In this document: positions 1-8,211 of the stretch, piece by piece
How positions within the stretch are numbered: position 1 is the first letter of the stretch
Layout: the number at the start of each line of letters is the position of its first letter
Source: Streptomyces marianii
GTDB taxonomy: Bacteria > Actinomycetota > Actinomycetes > Streptomycetales > Streptomycetaceae
Assembly: GCF_005795905.1 (NCBI RefSeq)
Contig: NZ_VAWE01000001.1
Span: 7,629,501-7,693,500 of the forward strand
Length of the DNA stretch: 64,000 nt
Direction of reading: 5' to 3'
The notes under the pieces: generated by a model
Told to the model about the DNA's origin: nothing
What the model saw: the letters and a program-made list of their open reading frames with translations, nothing else
The model's database searches: none
Translations under genes and position numbers: made by a program

Positions 1-542
1 AGGCCGGTGAGTTCGACGGTGATCTCCTCGTGGCGTCCGAGCGCGAGGTCGGCGGCGATCCGGTGCTCCAGGGTGCCGGCGCGCGCCTCCGTCAGGCAGG
101 GGACCTCGGCGGCCGCGAGATGGTCCGTGGTGTTCGCCAGGGGAGGGCCGTTCCACCGCGCGAGGGCGCCCCGGAGAAGATCCCCGGCCTTTTCGTGGTC
201 CTGTGCTGAAAACGCTTCCCGGCCCTCCCGATCGAGTTCCTCGAATTCGATCAGATCGAGCGAGGAATTGCCTATGGCCATGGCATATCCGGGTGGCCTG
301 CGGTCGATGAGTATGTCGTCGCCCAGGATTTTCCGCAGCCTCGACACGTAGGTGTACAGCTGGGCGCTCGCGGTGGCGGGCGGCGTCCAGCCCCAGAGCA
401 GCCGGCTCAGCCGGTCGTCGGAGACGACCTCCTCGCGGGCCATCAGCAGCGCTGCCAGCACGGTGTGCAGCTTGGTGCCGGAGAGCGGCACTCTGCTCCC
501 GTGCCGGCGGACCTCGACCGGCCCGAGCACTCGGAATTCCAT
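1..542 (-). CDS. SARP-family transcriptional regulator, N-terminal part (cut by window edge)
   Basis: Reading the minus strand from the ATG at 542 gives an open frame of 180 codons that runs off the left edge. It starts MEFRVLGPVEV, the standard opening of the OmpR-type winged-helix domain of SARPs, and continues through recognition-helix-type sequence (YTYVSRLRKILGDD) into a BTAD-like helical region after about residue 95. SARPs bind heptameric direct repeats overlapping the -35 of target promoters and activate secondary metabolism genes; that is family knowledge. The gene is divergent from the small peptide gene at 742 and shares its 199-bp upstream region. Whether it ends as a small SARP or continues into NB-ARC/TPR modules cannot be seen. 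Confidence 0.85.
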   Translation of the reverse strand, partial: MEFRVLGPVEVRRHGSRVPLSGTKLHTVLAALLMAREEVVSDDRLSRLLWGWTPPATASAQLYTYVSRLRKILGDDILIDRRPPGYAMAIGNSSLDLIEFEELDREGREAFSAQDHEKAGDLLRGALARWNGPPLANTTDHLAAAEVPCLTEARAGTLEHRIAADLALGRHEEITVELTG

Positions 543-560
543 GGGCAGCCCCGTTCGTGA

Positions 561-647
561 TTCACGCGAAGAATCTCCGGACGACGCTAGAGGGGTGCGT
601 TATTTTCTCGATATCGTGTCGGTTTCACGGGGGTCCCGACGCGTGAA
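561..647. promoter_or_regulatory. Possible SARP operator region with three TTCACG elements
   Basis: The intergenic region between the SARP at 1-542 and the peptide gene at 742 contains TTCACG at 561-566 and 624-629, and its inverse CGTGAA at 642-647. The last two form a short inverted pair. SARPs and other regulators often bind such short repeats, so this is a candidate control region for the divergent pair. It is inference from repetition only. Confidence 0.25.
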
Positions 648-741
648 ATCGGTGGGACAAGGGATCGAAAGGAGGCGTCCCTACTGTCCGTTCGTACCGC
701 AGCAAGCGGCAATGACGGTCCACCGATGAGGGGGAATCGCA

Positions 742-939
742 ATGCGCAGCACTCGGACGGCGAAGCGGGCGACGATGGCCGGTCTGTTCGTACTGGCGGG
801 GCTCATCACGGGCGCCGGCACCGGACTGGGCTTCACCGCGCACTCCACAACGGTCGCGAACGCCGACGACATGCCCTGGGGCATCGTCGCACCGACGGGG
901 CCGACCGCGGCCGCCGACGACGACATGCCCTGGGGCTGA
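742..939 (+). CDS. Small secreted peptide precursor with doubled DDMPWG motif
   Basis: A 65-aa ORF with a good ribosome binding site (GAGGGGG at 728-734, 7 bases before the ATG). Residues 1-12 are basic, about 13-32 are hydrophobic, and an ANA signal-peptidase-like site falls at about residues 39-41. Cleavage there would release a 24-residue peptide that begins DDMPWG and ends DDDMPWG, the same motif at both ends. I do not recognise a named family. The gene sits between two SARP regulators: it is divergent from the one at 542 and convergent with the NB-ARC/TPR one, whose stop is only 24 bp away. This layout suggests an exported signal or regulated peptide, but that role is inference. The signal-peptide logic, good ribosome site and internal repeat argue against a chance ORF. 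Confidence 0.7.
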   Translation: MRSTRTAKRATMAGLFVLAGLITGAGTGLGFTAHSTTVANADDMPWGIVAPTGPTAAADDDMPWG

Positions 940-963
940 GTCCCCGAATCCTCCGGGACCGGC

Positions 964-3900
964 TCAGTCGGACCGGTCCGCCAGGAGCAGTCGCAACGTC
1001 CGGGGTGTGAAGCATCGTTCCGTCCCGGGGACCGCGGCCGCATCCGCCCCGCCCGGCTCGCCGCGCAGCGCGGCGAGCAGCCTCAGCACCCTCTCCCGCC
1101 AGGGCTGGGCCCCGACTTCGCCGAGCGCGGCATGGGCCCGCTCGAACCTCTCCGCCGCTGCCGAGTGCCGGCCGTCCAGCGCCTCCACACAGCCGAGGTC
1201 GGTCTCCACCCGCGCGTACAGGAAGCGGTCGGACAGTTCCTCAGTGATCTCCAGGGCCTGCCTCAGCGTGCTCTCGGCCGCCGGGAGCAGGCCCTGGCTC
1301 CACTGCGTCTCGCCGAGTCCGCGCAGCGCGTGGGCCTCGCCGACCCGGTCGCCCTCCTTGCGGGACAACTGCAGCACCTCGTGGAAGGACTGGGCCGCGT
1401 CGTCCAGTTCACCCGCGCACAGCCGCGCCTCCGCGAGCCGGTACAGGTTCTGCGTCTCCGCGCGCACCGACCCGGACCGCCGGCTGAGCGTCACCGCCTC
1501 CACGGCCAGGGGGAGCGCCTGCCCCACCTGACCGCGGTCCAGCTCGATCTGCGCCAGATAGCCGAGCAGATGGGCCTGGTTGCGGGTGTCGTGCACCTCG
1601 GAGAAGCCCGCCAGCGCAGCCCGGCAGAACTCCAGTGCCCGGTCCCAGTCTCCCTGGAGCCTGGCGCACATCGCCAGGTTCCGCTGGGCGAGCGCCGCCC
1701 CGTGGACGTCGTCGCTGCCCCGCAGGAGGCGCAGTGCGGCCATGTTCCAGCCTTCGGCCTGCTCGTATCGCCGCTGGTAGATGGCGAGCGAGCCCAGCAG
1801 GCGCAGCATGGTGGCCTCGCCCACCCGGTCGCCGACGCGCCGGGCGGACGACAGGGCCGCGTCGGCGCAACGCTGCCAGTCCTCCAGGTAGTTGCGCGTC
1901 TCGAAGTGCGGCACCGTGCTCTCCGTCAGGGCCCACGCGTACCGGGCCCGGCCCGTCTCGGCCGCGTGCGCCACCACGTCCGCGACCGCGGCCCGCTCGG
2001 ACTCGAACCAGTCCAGCGGCGCGGCCAGCAGTTCGTCCGCGGCACCGGGCAGGCAGGCCGGTGCCCGCTGTGCCGGACGGCCCACCGGGAAGTCCCGGCC
2101 GTCCAGCCGCCGATGTGCCTCCTCCGCGAGCCACAGCCAGGCGGCGAACGCGCGCTCCAGCGCGGCGTCGCACTGTTCCTCGGTCTCGTCGGCCTCGGCA
2201 CGCTCGCGCGCGAAGAGCTGGAGCAGGTCCTGGAACCGGTACCGGGCTGGCCTGCCCGGTACCGGTTCCACGGCCTCCAGCAACTGGGCGTCCACGAGCT
2301 GGTCGAGCAGTTCCTCGGCCCGCCACAGGCTGGTGTCCACCGTGGCGGCCGCGGCCCACACCGCGAAGTCCGGGGTGCGCAGCAGTCCGAGCCTGCGGTA
2401 CATCCGGGCCGCCTCCGGAGACAGGTCCCGGTACGTCAGCCGGAAGCCGGCCCGGACCCCGCCCTCCTCCGGGCTCAGCTCGTCCAGCCGCCTCCGCTGG
2501 TCGCGCAGTCTCTCGACCAGCCCGCGCACCGTGAGCCCGGGTTTGGCCGCCAGCCGTGCTCCCGCGATCCGCAGTGCCAGGGGCAGGCAGTCGCACAGCG
2601 CGCTCAGCTGCTCGAGCCCCACCGGGTCGCTGCCGAAGCGGTCGGCGCCGGCGATCTTGGTGAGCAGTGTGGTGGCCTCGGCGGGCGGGAGGACGCGCAG
2701 CCTGATCCGCAGCGCCGTGTAGTCGCCGGTCACATCGTCCAGGACCTCGCGCCCGGTGGCCAGGACGACACTGCGGCCGCCGCCCGGGAGCAGGGGCCGC
2801 AGTTGTGCGAACGACCGTACGTTGTCCAGGAGGACCAGCATTCTGCGCGTGCTGAGCAGGCTCCGGTACAGTGCCGCACGCTCGTCGAGCTCCTCCGGGA
2901 TCTGGGGAGCCGGCACCCCGAGTGCGCGCAGGAAGCGGTCGAGCACGGCGGTGGGGGAGACCGGGGGGTTCTCCTCGTCGTAGCCGCGCAGATCGGCGAA
3001 GAGCTGACCGTCCGGGAAACGGTGGGCAGCCTGGCTCGCCCAGTGGACGGACAGTGCCGTCTTCCCCACCCCGCCCACGCCGACGACCGTGGCCAGAGCG
3101 GGGGCGTGGGGATGGTAAGGCTCCTTGAGCAGCCGGTCGAGCGCGGCCAGCTCCTGCTGTCGCCCGGTGAACCGCATGACGTCCGCGGGCAGTTGGGCCG
3201 GCACCGCCAGGACGCTGACCGACGCGGGCGGAGCGGTGGCGGGCGGGCGGGACAGCTCGGGCGAGTCGCGCAGGATCAGATCGTGCAACTGCTGCAGCGC
3301 GGGCCCCGGTTCGATGCCCAGTTCCTCGTTCAGCAGCCGGCGCCCCAGCCGGAACACCTCCAGTGCCTCGGCGCGCTGTCCCGAGCGGTAGAGCGCCAGC
3401 ATCAGATGCTCGCGCGACTGCTCCCGCAGAGGATGCCGTGCGACGAGTTCGCCGAGTTCCCCGGTCAGCACCCGGTGTCTGCCCAGCTCCAGCATCAGAC
3501 CGGCGCGCTCCTCCATGAGATCGAGCCGGAGCTGCTCCAACCTGGCCGCCTCCGCCTCGATCCGCTCGCCCGCGAGCTTGTCCAGGGCCGCCCCCCGCCA
3601 CTTGCTGAGAGCCTCCTCCAGCAGCGCGCAGGCGTCCTCGGCCCGGCCGTGGCGTGCGGCGTCACGCCCCTGTTCCGCGTGCTGCAGGAACTCCACGACG
3701 TCGATGCGGTGCTCACCGCGGGCGAGTACGTAGCCGGGCGGGGACGTCAGCAGCAGATCGCTGTGGCCGGCCTCCTTGAAGGTCTTGCGCAGAGTGGCGA
3801 CGCAGATGGCGATCTGGTTGCGCGCGGTGGCCGGAGGGCTCTCCGGCCACACCGCGTCCACCAGGGTGTCCACGGACACGATCCGGTCGGCGGAGAGAAG

Positions 3901-4005
3901 CAGCATCGCGAGTACGGTGGACTGGCGTCTGCCTTTGATCCGGACCGGCACCCCGTCTGCCTGAACCAGCAGGGGGCCGAGCATTCTGAAGACTAACTGG
4001 TTCAA
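964..4005 (-). CDS. AfsR-type SARP regulator with NB-ARC and TPR domains
   Basis: About 1013 aa, the length of S. coelicolor AfsR. Order: OmpR-like winged helix (residues 1-95), BTAD (about 100-245), NB-ARC ATPase with the P-loop GVGGVGKTALS near residue 308-318 and a Walker B-like LLDN, then a C-terminal array of TPR helices from about residue 680. Family members couple nucleotide binding and TPR-mediated sensing to activation of secondary metabolism. I chose the TTG at 4005 because an AGGGGG Shine-Dalgarno lies just upstream and it keeps the usual N-terminal strand QLVFRMLGPLLV; the alternative is the ATG at 3984. With the TTG start, codon 4 is TTA (3994-3996), which would make translation depend on the bldA tRNA. 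The gene converges on the small peptide gene and is preceded by a MarR gene in the same direction. Confidence 0.9.
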   Translation of the reverse strand: MNQLVFRMLGPLLVQADGVPVRIKGRRQSTVLAMLLLSADRIVSVDTLVDAVWPESPPATARNQIAICVATLRKTFKEAGHSDLLLTSPPGYVLARGEHRIDVVEFLQHAEQGRDAARHGRAEDACALLEEALSKWRGAALDKLAGERIEAEAARLEQLRLDLMEERAGLMLELGRHRVLTGELGELVARHPLREQSREHLMLALYRSGQRAEALEVFRLGRRLLNEELGIEPGPALQQLHDLILRDSPELSRPPATAPPASVSVLAVPAQLPADVMRFTGRQQELAALDRLLKEPYHPHAPALATVVGVGGVGKTALSVHWASQAAHRFPDGQLFADLRGYDEENPPVSPTAVLDRFLRALGVPAPQIPEELDERAALYRSLLSTRRMLVLLDNVRSFAQLRPLLPGGGRSVVLATGREVLDDVTGDYTALRIRLRVLPPAEATTLLTKIAGADRFGSDPVGLEQLSALCDCLPLALRIAGARLAAKPGLTVRGLVERLRDQRRRLDELSPEEGGVRAGFRLTYRDLSPEAARMYRRLGLLRTPDFAVWAAAATVDTSLWRAEELLDQLVDAQLLEAVEPVPGRPARYRFQDLLQLFARERAEADETEEQCDAALERAFAAWLWLAEEAHRRLDGRDFPVGRPAQRAPACLPGAADELLAAPLDWFESERAAVADVVAHAAETGRARYAWALTESTVPHFETRNYLEDWQRCADAALSSARRVGDRVGEATMLRLLGSLAIYQRRYEQAEGWNMAALRLLRGSDDVHGAALAQRNLAMCARLQGDWDRALEFCRAALAGFSEVHDTRNQAHLLGYLAQIELDRGQVGQALPLAVEAVTLSRRSGSVRAETQNLYRLAEARLCAGELDDAAQSFHEVLQLSRKEGDRVGEAHALRGLGETQWSQGLLPAAESTLRQALEITEELSDRFLYARVETDLGCVEALDGRHSAAAERFERAHAALGEVGAQPWRERVLRLLAALRGEPGGADAAAVPGTERCFTPRTLRLLLADRSD

Positions 4006-4161
4006 AGGTCCCCCTGATGTGACCCTGATCAAGGCGCTGACGGTACAATACGGAAGCACTCGAATTCGGCCATCAACAGCCCCGCCGGCAAGGCGATTTC
4101 CGGCCCTGGCGGGTGGACCGCGGAGCGTGCGGGCGCGATGGCCCACTGGGTTTCCGCGGAC

Positions 4162-4653
4162 TCAGGAACGGGCTTGCGGCGCGACGGCGCACAGGGCCCG
4201 CGACAGTTCCCCCAGCACTTCGATGATCTTGCGGAATCCATCCTCCCCACCCAGCTCTCCGCACAGTCGGCGGGTCAGTTCGGCCTGGCCGGGCTCGATT
4301 CCGTGCAGCACCGCCCGGCCGCCGTCGGTGGCCTCGAGCAGTTTGGCGCGCCGGTGTGCGGGGTTGTCCCGGTAGGCTGCCAGTTTCCGGCTCACCAGCA
4401 CATCGGAGGTACGCTGCACGCTCTGCCGGGTGACGCCCAGGAGGCGGGCCACGGCGGAGACCGGTCGCGGCTCGGTCCCTATGGTGTTGAGGACCTGCCA
4501 CTGGGCCGCGCTGAGTCCGTGCGCCAACGTCAGCCTGTTGAGCTCGGCCGTGAACCTGCCGTTCAGGTGGAGCACCGCGAGTGCGGACCGACTGAGAGCG
4601 TCGACGCTGGTCACGCCACCACGAGCGTCCTCACAGTAGTTGGCGACACGCAA
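4162..4653 (-). CDS. MarR-family transcriptional regulator
   Basis: 163 aa. The MarR winged-helix pattern is clear: SAAQWQVLNTIG, then VSAVARLLGVTRQSVQRTSDVLV as helix-turn-helix and the wing NPAHRRAKLLEATDGG. Such proteins are dimeric repressors that release DNA on binding a small phenolic or hydrophobic ligand. The start is set at a TTG (4653) because GGAGGGGG lies 5 bases upstream; a GTG 13 codons downstream is the alternative. It lies 156 bp upstream of the AfsR-like gene in the same orientation and could control it, but no operator is evident. Confidence 0.85.
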   Translation of the reverse strand: MRVANYCEDARGGVTSVDALSRSALAVLHLNGRFTAELNRLTLAHGLSAAQWQVLNTIGTEPRPVSAVARLLGVTRQSVQRTSDVLVSRKLAAYRDNPAHRRAKLLEATDGGRAVLHGIEPGQAELTRRLCGELGGEDGFRKIIEVLGELSRALCAVAPQARS

Positions 4654-5515
4654 AACGGCCCCCTCCGCAGGAAGTCGACACACTGAGCGTCCGTCGGTCC
4701 GCGGCCCCCGATGGTTCCGGCCACATGTTGCCGCACCGTACCGTTGGCCGAACCCAGTGTCCATGATGTGTTCGATTACCGGAATCTCGCGCGCCGCTTA
4801 TGGTGAATCCGCCTCCACCGAACCCCGGGAACGGAGCAGCGTATTCATGTCTGCACCCGGCCCACGGCGGGCAGATGGCCGCGGCGGGGAGGCGAGACCC
4901 ATGCCGCCCGAGCCGCGGCATCCGGTCGGCGTGAAGCACGTCGGCCCTCCGTGCGGCCGTCGTCGCGCCGACAACAGGCGCGAGCCGCCTGCTGGTCGAC
5001 GTCGGCCCGTCGGAAGGGGCCGCCGGGTGTCTCGTCGGCAGTGCGGGGTCTTCGTAGTCCCTGCGGCACAGCCGCATTCCGCCGTGTAGACGCCCGTGCC
5101 GATGCCGAACCGTCGTGGACGGGGCGGGCGATGCGGCCGACGGACTCGCCGGCGGTCGAGGCGCGGTCGCCGGGCCCCGCGGGTGTGCTGCCGGGTGGGC
5201 GGGGCAACCGTACGTGGGGGAACCGAGGACCGAGGAACGCCACCGGGCCGGGTGCGGAGCGCTGAGCGCCGAGCCGGGAGCACGGACGGCCTTGCGGCGG
5301 GCCCCGGGTCCGCACGGGCCTTCCGGGCGTGGGTCCGTACGGGCCTTCCAGGCGTGGCGTCATCGGTGAGCGGTCGCTCGGCGAGTGGTCGTTCGCCGGG
5401 CGGTGGTCGTTCGGCAGTGGTCACTTGCGGGGCGGCGGTCGTTCGGCGGGCGGTCATTTTTCGGGCGGGCGTTCGGCGAGCGGTCATTCCGGTGACCCGT
5501 GCGGAAATGAGGCCG
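4654..5515. other. Long gene-free stretch with degenerate GGTCGTTCGGC repeats
   Basis: About 860 bp without a convincing gene on either strand; the open frames here are GC-rich shadows with no recognisable protein character. The right part (about 5360-5500) is a degenerate run of short units of the GCGGTCGTTCGGC type, each about 15-25 bp apart. It may be decayed coding DNA or simple-sequence expansion. Confidence 0.5.
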
Positions 5516-5544
5516 GCCCGGTATTCGCGCGGCGAATACCGGGC
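5516..5544 (-). terminator. Rho-independent-like hairpin after csbD-like gene
   Basis: A perfect 12-bp inverted repeat (GCCCGGTATTCG at 5516-5527 against CGAATACCGGGC at 5533-5544) with a 5-base loop, 22 bp downstream of the CsbD-like stop codon. As is common in Streptomyces there is no clear U-tract. Confidence 0.7.
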
Positions 5545-5566
5545 CTCGGGGCCGGAAGCCCCCGCC

Positions 5567-5740
5567 TCAGCGGTGAAAGGCGTCCTTGGTCTTCTCCTTC
5601 GCCTCGCGCATATCGCCCTTCGACTGTTCGGCGCGCCCCTCGGCGGTCATCCGCTCGTTGCCGACCGCGCGTCCCGCGATCTCCTTCACCTTGCCCTTGG
5701 CCTGCTCGATCCTGGCCTGGGTCTTCTCGTTCGCAGCCAT
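5567..5740 (-). CDS. CsbD-family stress protein
   Basis: 57 aa, very hydrophilic and Lys/Glu/Ala rich: an N-terminal EQAKGKVKEIAGRAVGNERM block and a C-terminal AEQSKGDMREAKEKTKDAF block, the pattern of CsbD proteins (general-stress proteins, sigma-B controlled in Bacillus). Usual length for the family is 55-70 aa. The ATG at 5740 has GAAGTGAGAG upstream. The left inverted repeat of the IS701-like element lies 47 bp upstream of this start, so the insertion has probably cut or replaced the native promoter region. Confidence 0.9.
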   Translation of the reverse strand: MAANEKTQARIEQAKGKVKEIAGRAVGNERMTAEGRAEQSKGDMREAKEKTKDAFHR

Positions 5741-5956
5741 GACTCTCACTTCCCGGAAGTCGACGACGGATGCACTGCGTCGACTAATACTCCAGCTGTA
5801 GATCGTGATCTTGCTGGGGGCGTGATCGAGAGCCTCAGCTGGCCGATGTGCGTGTTGCGCTGAGGGGTCTGGGGCGTTGGGCCAGTCTTGAGCCCGTCGG
5901 GACCGTAGCAGTGGGCCCGCGCCCCAGGTGTCGATGGCTGCACGTACGGTCTGCGC

Positions 5957-6637
5957 ATGACTGATCAGTGGTGGGTGGGCGTGCGTCAGCGGCTCGAGGC
6001 GGCGGGTGCAGGGCCTTCCGGCAGCAGGGTGTTTGGGGCATTGGGGCACAGGTGGATCGTGGAGGACCCGCTTACCCAGGGTGAGCTTGCCGAACTCGAG
6101 GCTCAGACGGACGTGCGGCTGCCGGAGGAGTACCGGACATTCCTGCTCCACGTCGGTGCGGGTGGCGCCGGCCCCGCGTACGGCCTGTTCCCAGTTCGGC
6201 GCGTGCAAGGCCGCTGGCGTTGGGAAGGCGACGGCGCGGACCTGGCCGACCTGACGAGACTTGCCGCGCCGTTTCCCGACCAGGGCCCGGACCCGAAACT
6301 GCTCGACGACCTTCTTGCCCAACGCCCCGAGGAAGAGGACTTCGACGACATCGAGGACTTCGACGACGCCATCGAGGCTTGGGACGAGCGGTGGGAGGCC
6401 ATCATGTTCGCCCCGGAGCGCACCGCCGGCGCCATCGTGATCTCCCACCTGGGCTGCGCCCAGAGAGAATGGCTGATCATCAACGGCAGCCACCGTGGCA
6501 CGATCTGGTCCGATTGCCGGGTGGACGACGTCGACCTCGCCCCGCTGCTCGACGACGACGGTACGCCGGTGACGTTCGCCCGCTGGTACACCGACTGGCT
6601 GGAGAAAGCCGAGCGCACAGCCCTGTCGGCACCGTAG
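5957..6637 (+). CDS. SMI1/KNR4-family protein (IS passenger)
   Basis: 226 aa. The conserved SMI1/KNR4 (SUKH) pattern is present: an early LTQGELAELEAQTDVRLPEEYRTFLLHVG segment, here cited in part as ELEAQTDVRLPEEYRTFLL (about residues 44-62), then GAGPAYGLFPV and a GAIVISHLGCAQREWLIING strand region near residues 157-176. Many bacterial SUKH proteins are immunity proteins for polymorphic toxins or contact-dependent effectors; others are uncharacterised. No toxin gene lies beside it. It is inside the inverted repeats of the IS, so it moves with the transposase. An acidic run EEEDFDDIEDFDDAIE lies in the middle. No strong ribosome binding site precedes the ATG. Confidence 0.8.
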   Translation: MTDQWWVGVRQRLEAAGAGPSGSRVFGALGHRWIVEDPLTQGELAELEAQTDVRLPEEYRTFLLHVGAGGAGPAYGLFPVRRVQGRWRWEGDGADLADLTRLAAPFPDQGPDPKLLDDLLAQRPEEEDFDDIEDFDDAIEAWDERWEAIMFAPERTAGAIVISHLGCAQREWLIINGSHRGTIWSDCRVDDVDLAPLLDDDGTPVTFARWYTDWLEKAERTALSAP

Positions 6638-6720
6638 GCCCATCGGCCTGTGCTGTTGAGCGTTACGGTGAAACGGGCTAAGCAGGGCCCTCAGCCAAGG
6701 TGGGCCGGTGTGGAGACGGG

Positions 6721-6777
6721 TGCGGCCACCGTTGATCATCGTGACTTGTGTGGAGTAACGATGAGACGGTGGCCGCA
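6721..6777 (+). promoter_or_regulatory. Stem-loop overlapping the transposase start
   Basis: TGCGGCCACCGT (6721-6732) pairs perfectly with ACGGTGGCCGCA (6766-6777), and an inner TCATCG/CGATGA pair extends it. The GTG start of the transposase (6748) lies in the loop and its first ten codons form the 3' arm. Such structures in insertion sequences can block translation from read-through transcripts; that function is inferred here. Confidence 0.5.
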
Positions 6778-8064
6778 GGTCACAGCATAGATCCCGTCCG
6801 TTGGCGGGATGCGTTCGAGGTGGCCATGGGCCGGATCGCGGGCCGGTTCGTCCGGGTCGAACCACGGCAACGGGCCGGGCGGTTGGTGCTGGGCCTGCTG
6901 GCGGACCTGCCGCGCAAGAACTGCTGGACGATCGCGGAGTGGGCCGGGGAGGCCAGCCCGCACGGCATGCAGCATCTGCTGTGCCGAGCCGTTTGGGATG
7001 CCGACGGCATCCGTGACGACGTGCGCGAATACGTCGTCGAGCACCTCTATGACGAGGCTGCGGTCCTGGTTGTCGACGAGACCGGCGACGTGAAGAAGGG
7101 CACCCACACGGTCGGGGTCCAGCGCCAGTACACCGGCACCGCCGGCCGGATCGAGAACTCCCAGGTCGCGGTCTACCTCGTCTACGCCGGGACGCGCGGG
7201 CACGCGGCGGTCGACCGCGAGCTGTACATCCCGCGCTCCTGGACGTCCGACCCGGACCGCTGCCGGGCAGCCGGACTCGGCCAGGACACCGTCTTCGCGA
7301 CCAAGCCGGAACTGGCCCGCACGATGATCGAACGGTTCCTGGACGCCGGACACCACGTCGGCTGGGTCACCGGGGACGAGGTCTACGGCGGCAACCCAAG
7401 ACTCCGTACGGCTCTGGAGGAACGCGGCATCGGCTATGTCCTCGCGGTGGCCTGCTCGGCCGAAGTGTCCACCGGCGCAGGCAAGTTCCGCGCCGATGCC
7501 CTGGCGGCGAAGGTGCCGAAGCGGGCCTGGCAGAAGCTTTCGGCCGGACACGGCGCGAAGGGGCAGCGATTCTACGACTGGGCCGTCATCGACCTCGCCG
7601 ACGAAGCCCCGGGCCACCACCAGCTGCTGATCCGCCGCAACCGCAGCACCGGTGAACTCGCCTACTACCGCTGTCACTCCACCACGCCGGCATCCCTGGC
7701 CACCCTGGTCAAGGTCGCAGGTTCCAGATGGCGGGTGGAGGAGACCTTCCAAACAGAGAAGGGACTGGCCGGGCTGGATGAGCACCAGGTCCGCCGCTAC
7801 CCCTCGTGGGCCCGCTGGGTCACCCTCGCGATGCTGGCCCACGCCTTCCTCGCCGTCGTCCGCGCCGACGAACACGCACACCGACCCACGCCGGACGACC
7901 TGATCCCGCTGTCCTGCAACGAGATCTGCCGCCTGTTCATCGCGCTCGTCGTCCGGCCCGTCCTCGACGCGGCCCACCGGCTTGCCTGGTCCGACTGGCG
8001 CCGCCGCCACCAGGCACGATCACGCACCAGTCACTACCGGCGGCAAGCCGCATCCCAGACATGA
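6748..8064 (+). CDS. IS701-family DDE transposase
   Basis: 438 aa with the RNase H-like DDE triad visible: Asp110 in VVDETGD, Asp210 in VTGDEVYGG and Glu331/332 in RWRVEETFQTEKG. The segment GVQRQYTGTAGRIENSQVAV is typical of the IS701 family. The protein is full length, with the last residues reading to the right inverted repeat (8064-8088), as in complete IS701 elements. The GTG at 6748 is the first in-frame start; the ribosome site is masked by a hairpin. Confidence 0.93.
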   Translation: MWSNDETVAAGHSIDPVRWRDAFEVAMGRIAGRFVRVEPRQRAGRLVLGLLADLPRKNCWTIAEWAGEASPHGMQHLLCRAVWDADGIRDDVREYVVEHLYDEAAVLVVDETGDVKKGTHTVGVQRQYTGTAGRIENSQVAVYLVYAGTRGHAAVDRELYIPRSWTSDPDRCRAAGLGQDTVFATKPELARTMIERFLDAGHHVGWVTGDEVYGGNPRLRTALEERGIGYVLAVACSAEVSTGAGKFRADALAAKVPKRAWQKLSAGHGAKGQRFYDWAVIDLADEAPGHHQLLIRRNRSTGELAYYRCHSTTPASLATLVKVAGSRWRVEETFQTEKGLAGLDEHQVRRYPSWARWVTLAMLAHAFLAVVRADEHAHRPTPDDLIPLSCNEICRLFIALVVRPVLDAAHRLAWSDWRRRHQARSRTSHYRRQAASQT

Positions 8065-8211
8065 AGATCACGATCTACAGCTGGAGTACTAACCGGAGCC
8101 CGCGCCGTCAAACGCACCGGTCCGCGCGGGAAGAGACGGCGGATTGATCGGCCGAGCCGCAGGTGTGAATTCGCGGAGCCCGGGCAACCGTGGCTTCGGA
8201 GGTTGATAAAC

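Larger units (their letters stand above)
5788..8088 (+). mobile_element. Complete IS701-like element with SMI1/KNR4 passenger gene
   Basis: A 2301-bp element bounded by perfect 25-bp inverted repeats: left end 5788-5812 (starting TACTCCAGCTGTAGATCG) and its exact reverse complement at 8064-8088. It is flanked by the 4-bp direct repeat CTAA at 5784-5787 and 8089-8092, matching the CTNA-type target duplication known for the IS701 family. Inside are an SMI1/KNR4-like gene and a transposase, both on the plus strand. Simple IS701 elements are about 1.4 kb, so the first 900 bp are extra cargo. Intact ends and target duplication indicate a recent insertion between two stress-associated genes. Confidence 0.9.

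Noticed and set aside
1132..3996. 954-codon plus-strand open frame opposite the AfsR-like gene
   Set aside because: It is the complementary shadow of a clear SARP/NB-ARC/TPR gene; its composition (Arg/Gln/Pro/Val) shows no family features.
5329..5742. 137-codon plus-strand frame with SGGHS-type repeats
   Set aside because: Driven by degenerate nucleotide repeats; antisense to the CsbD gene at its end, no ribosome site and no signal peptide.
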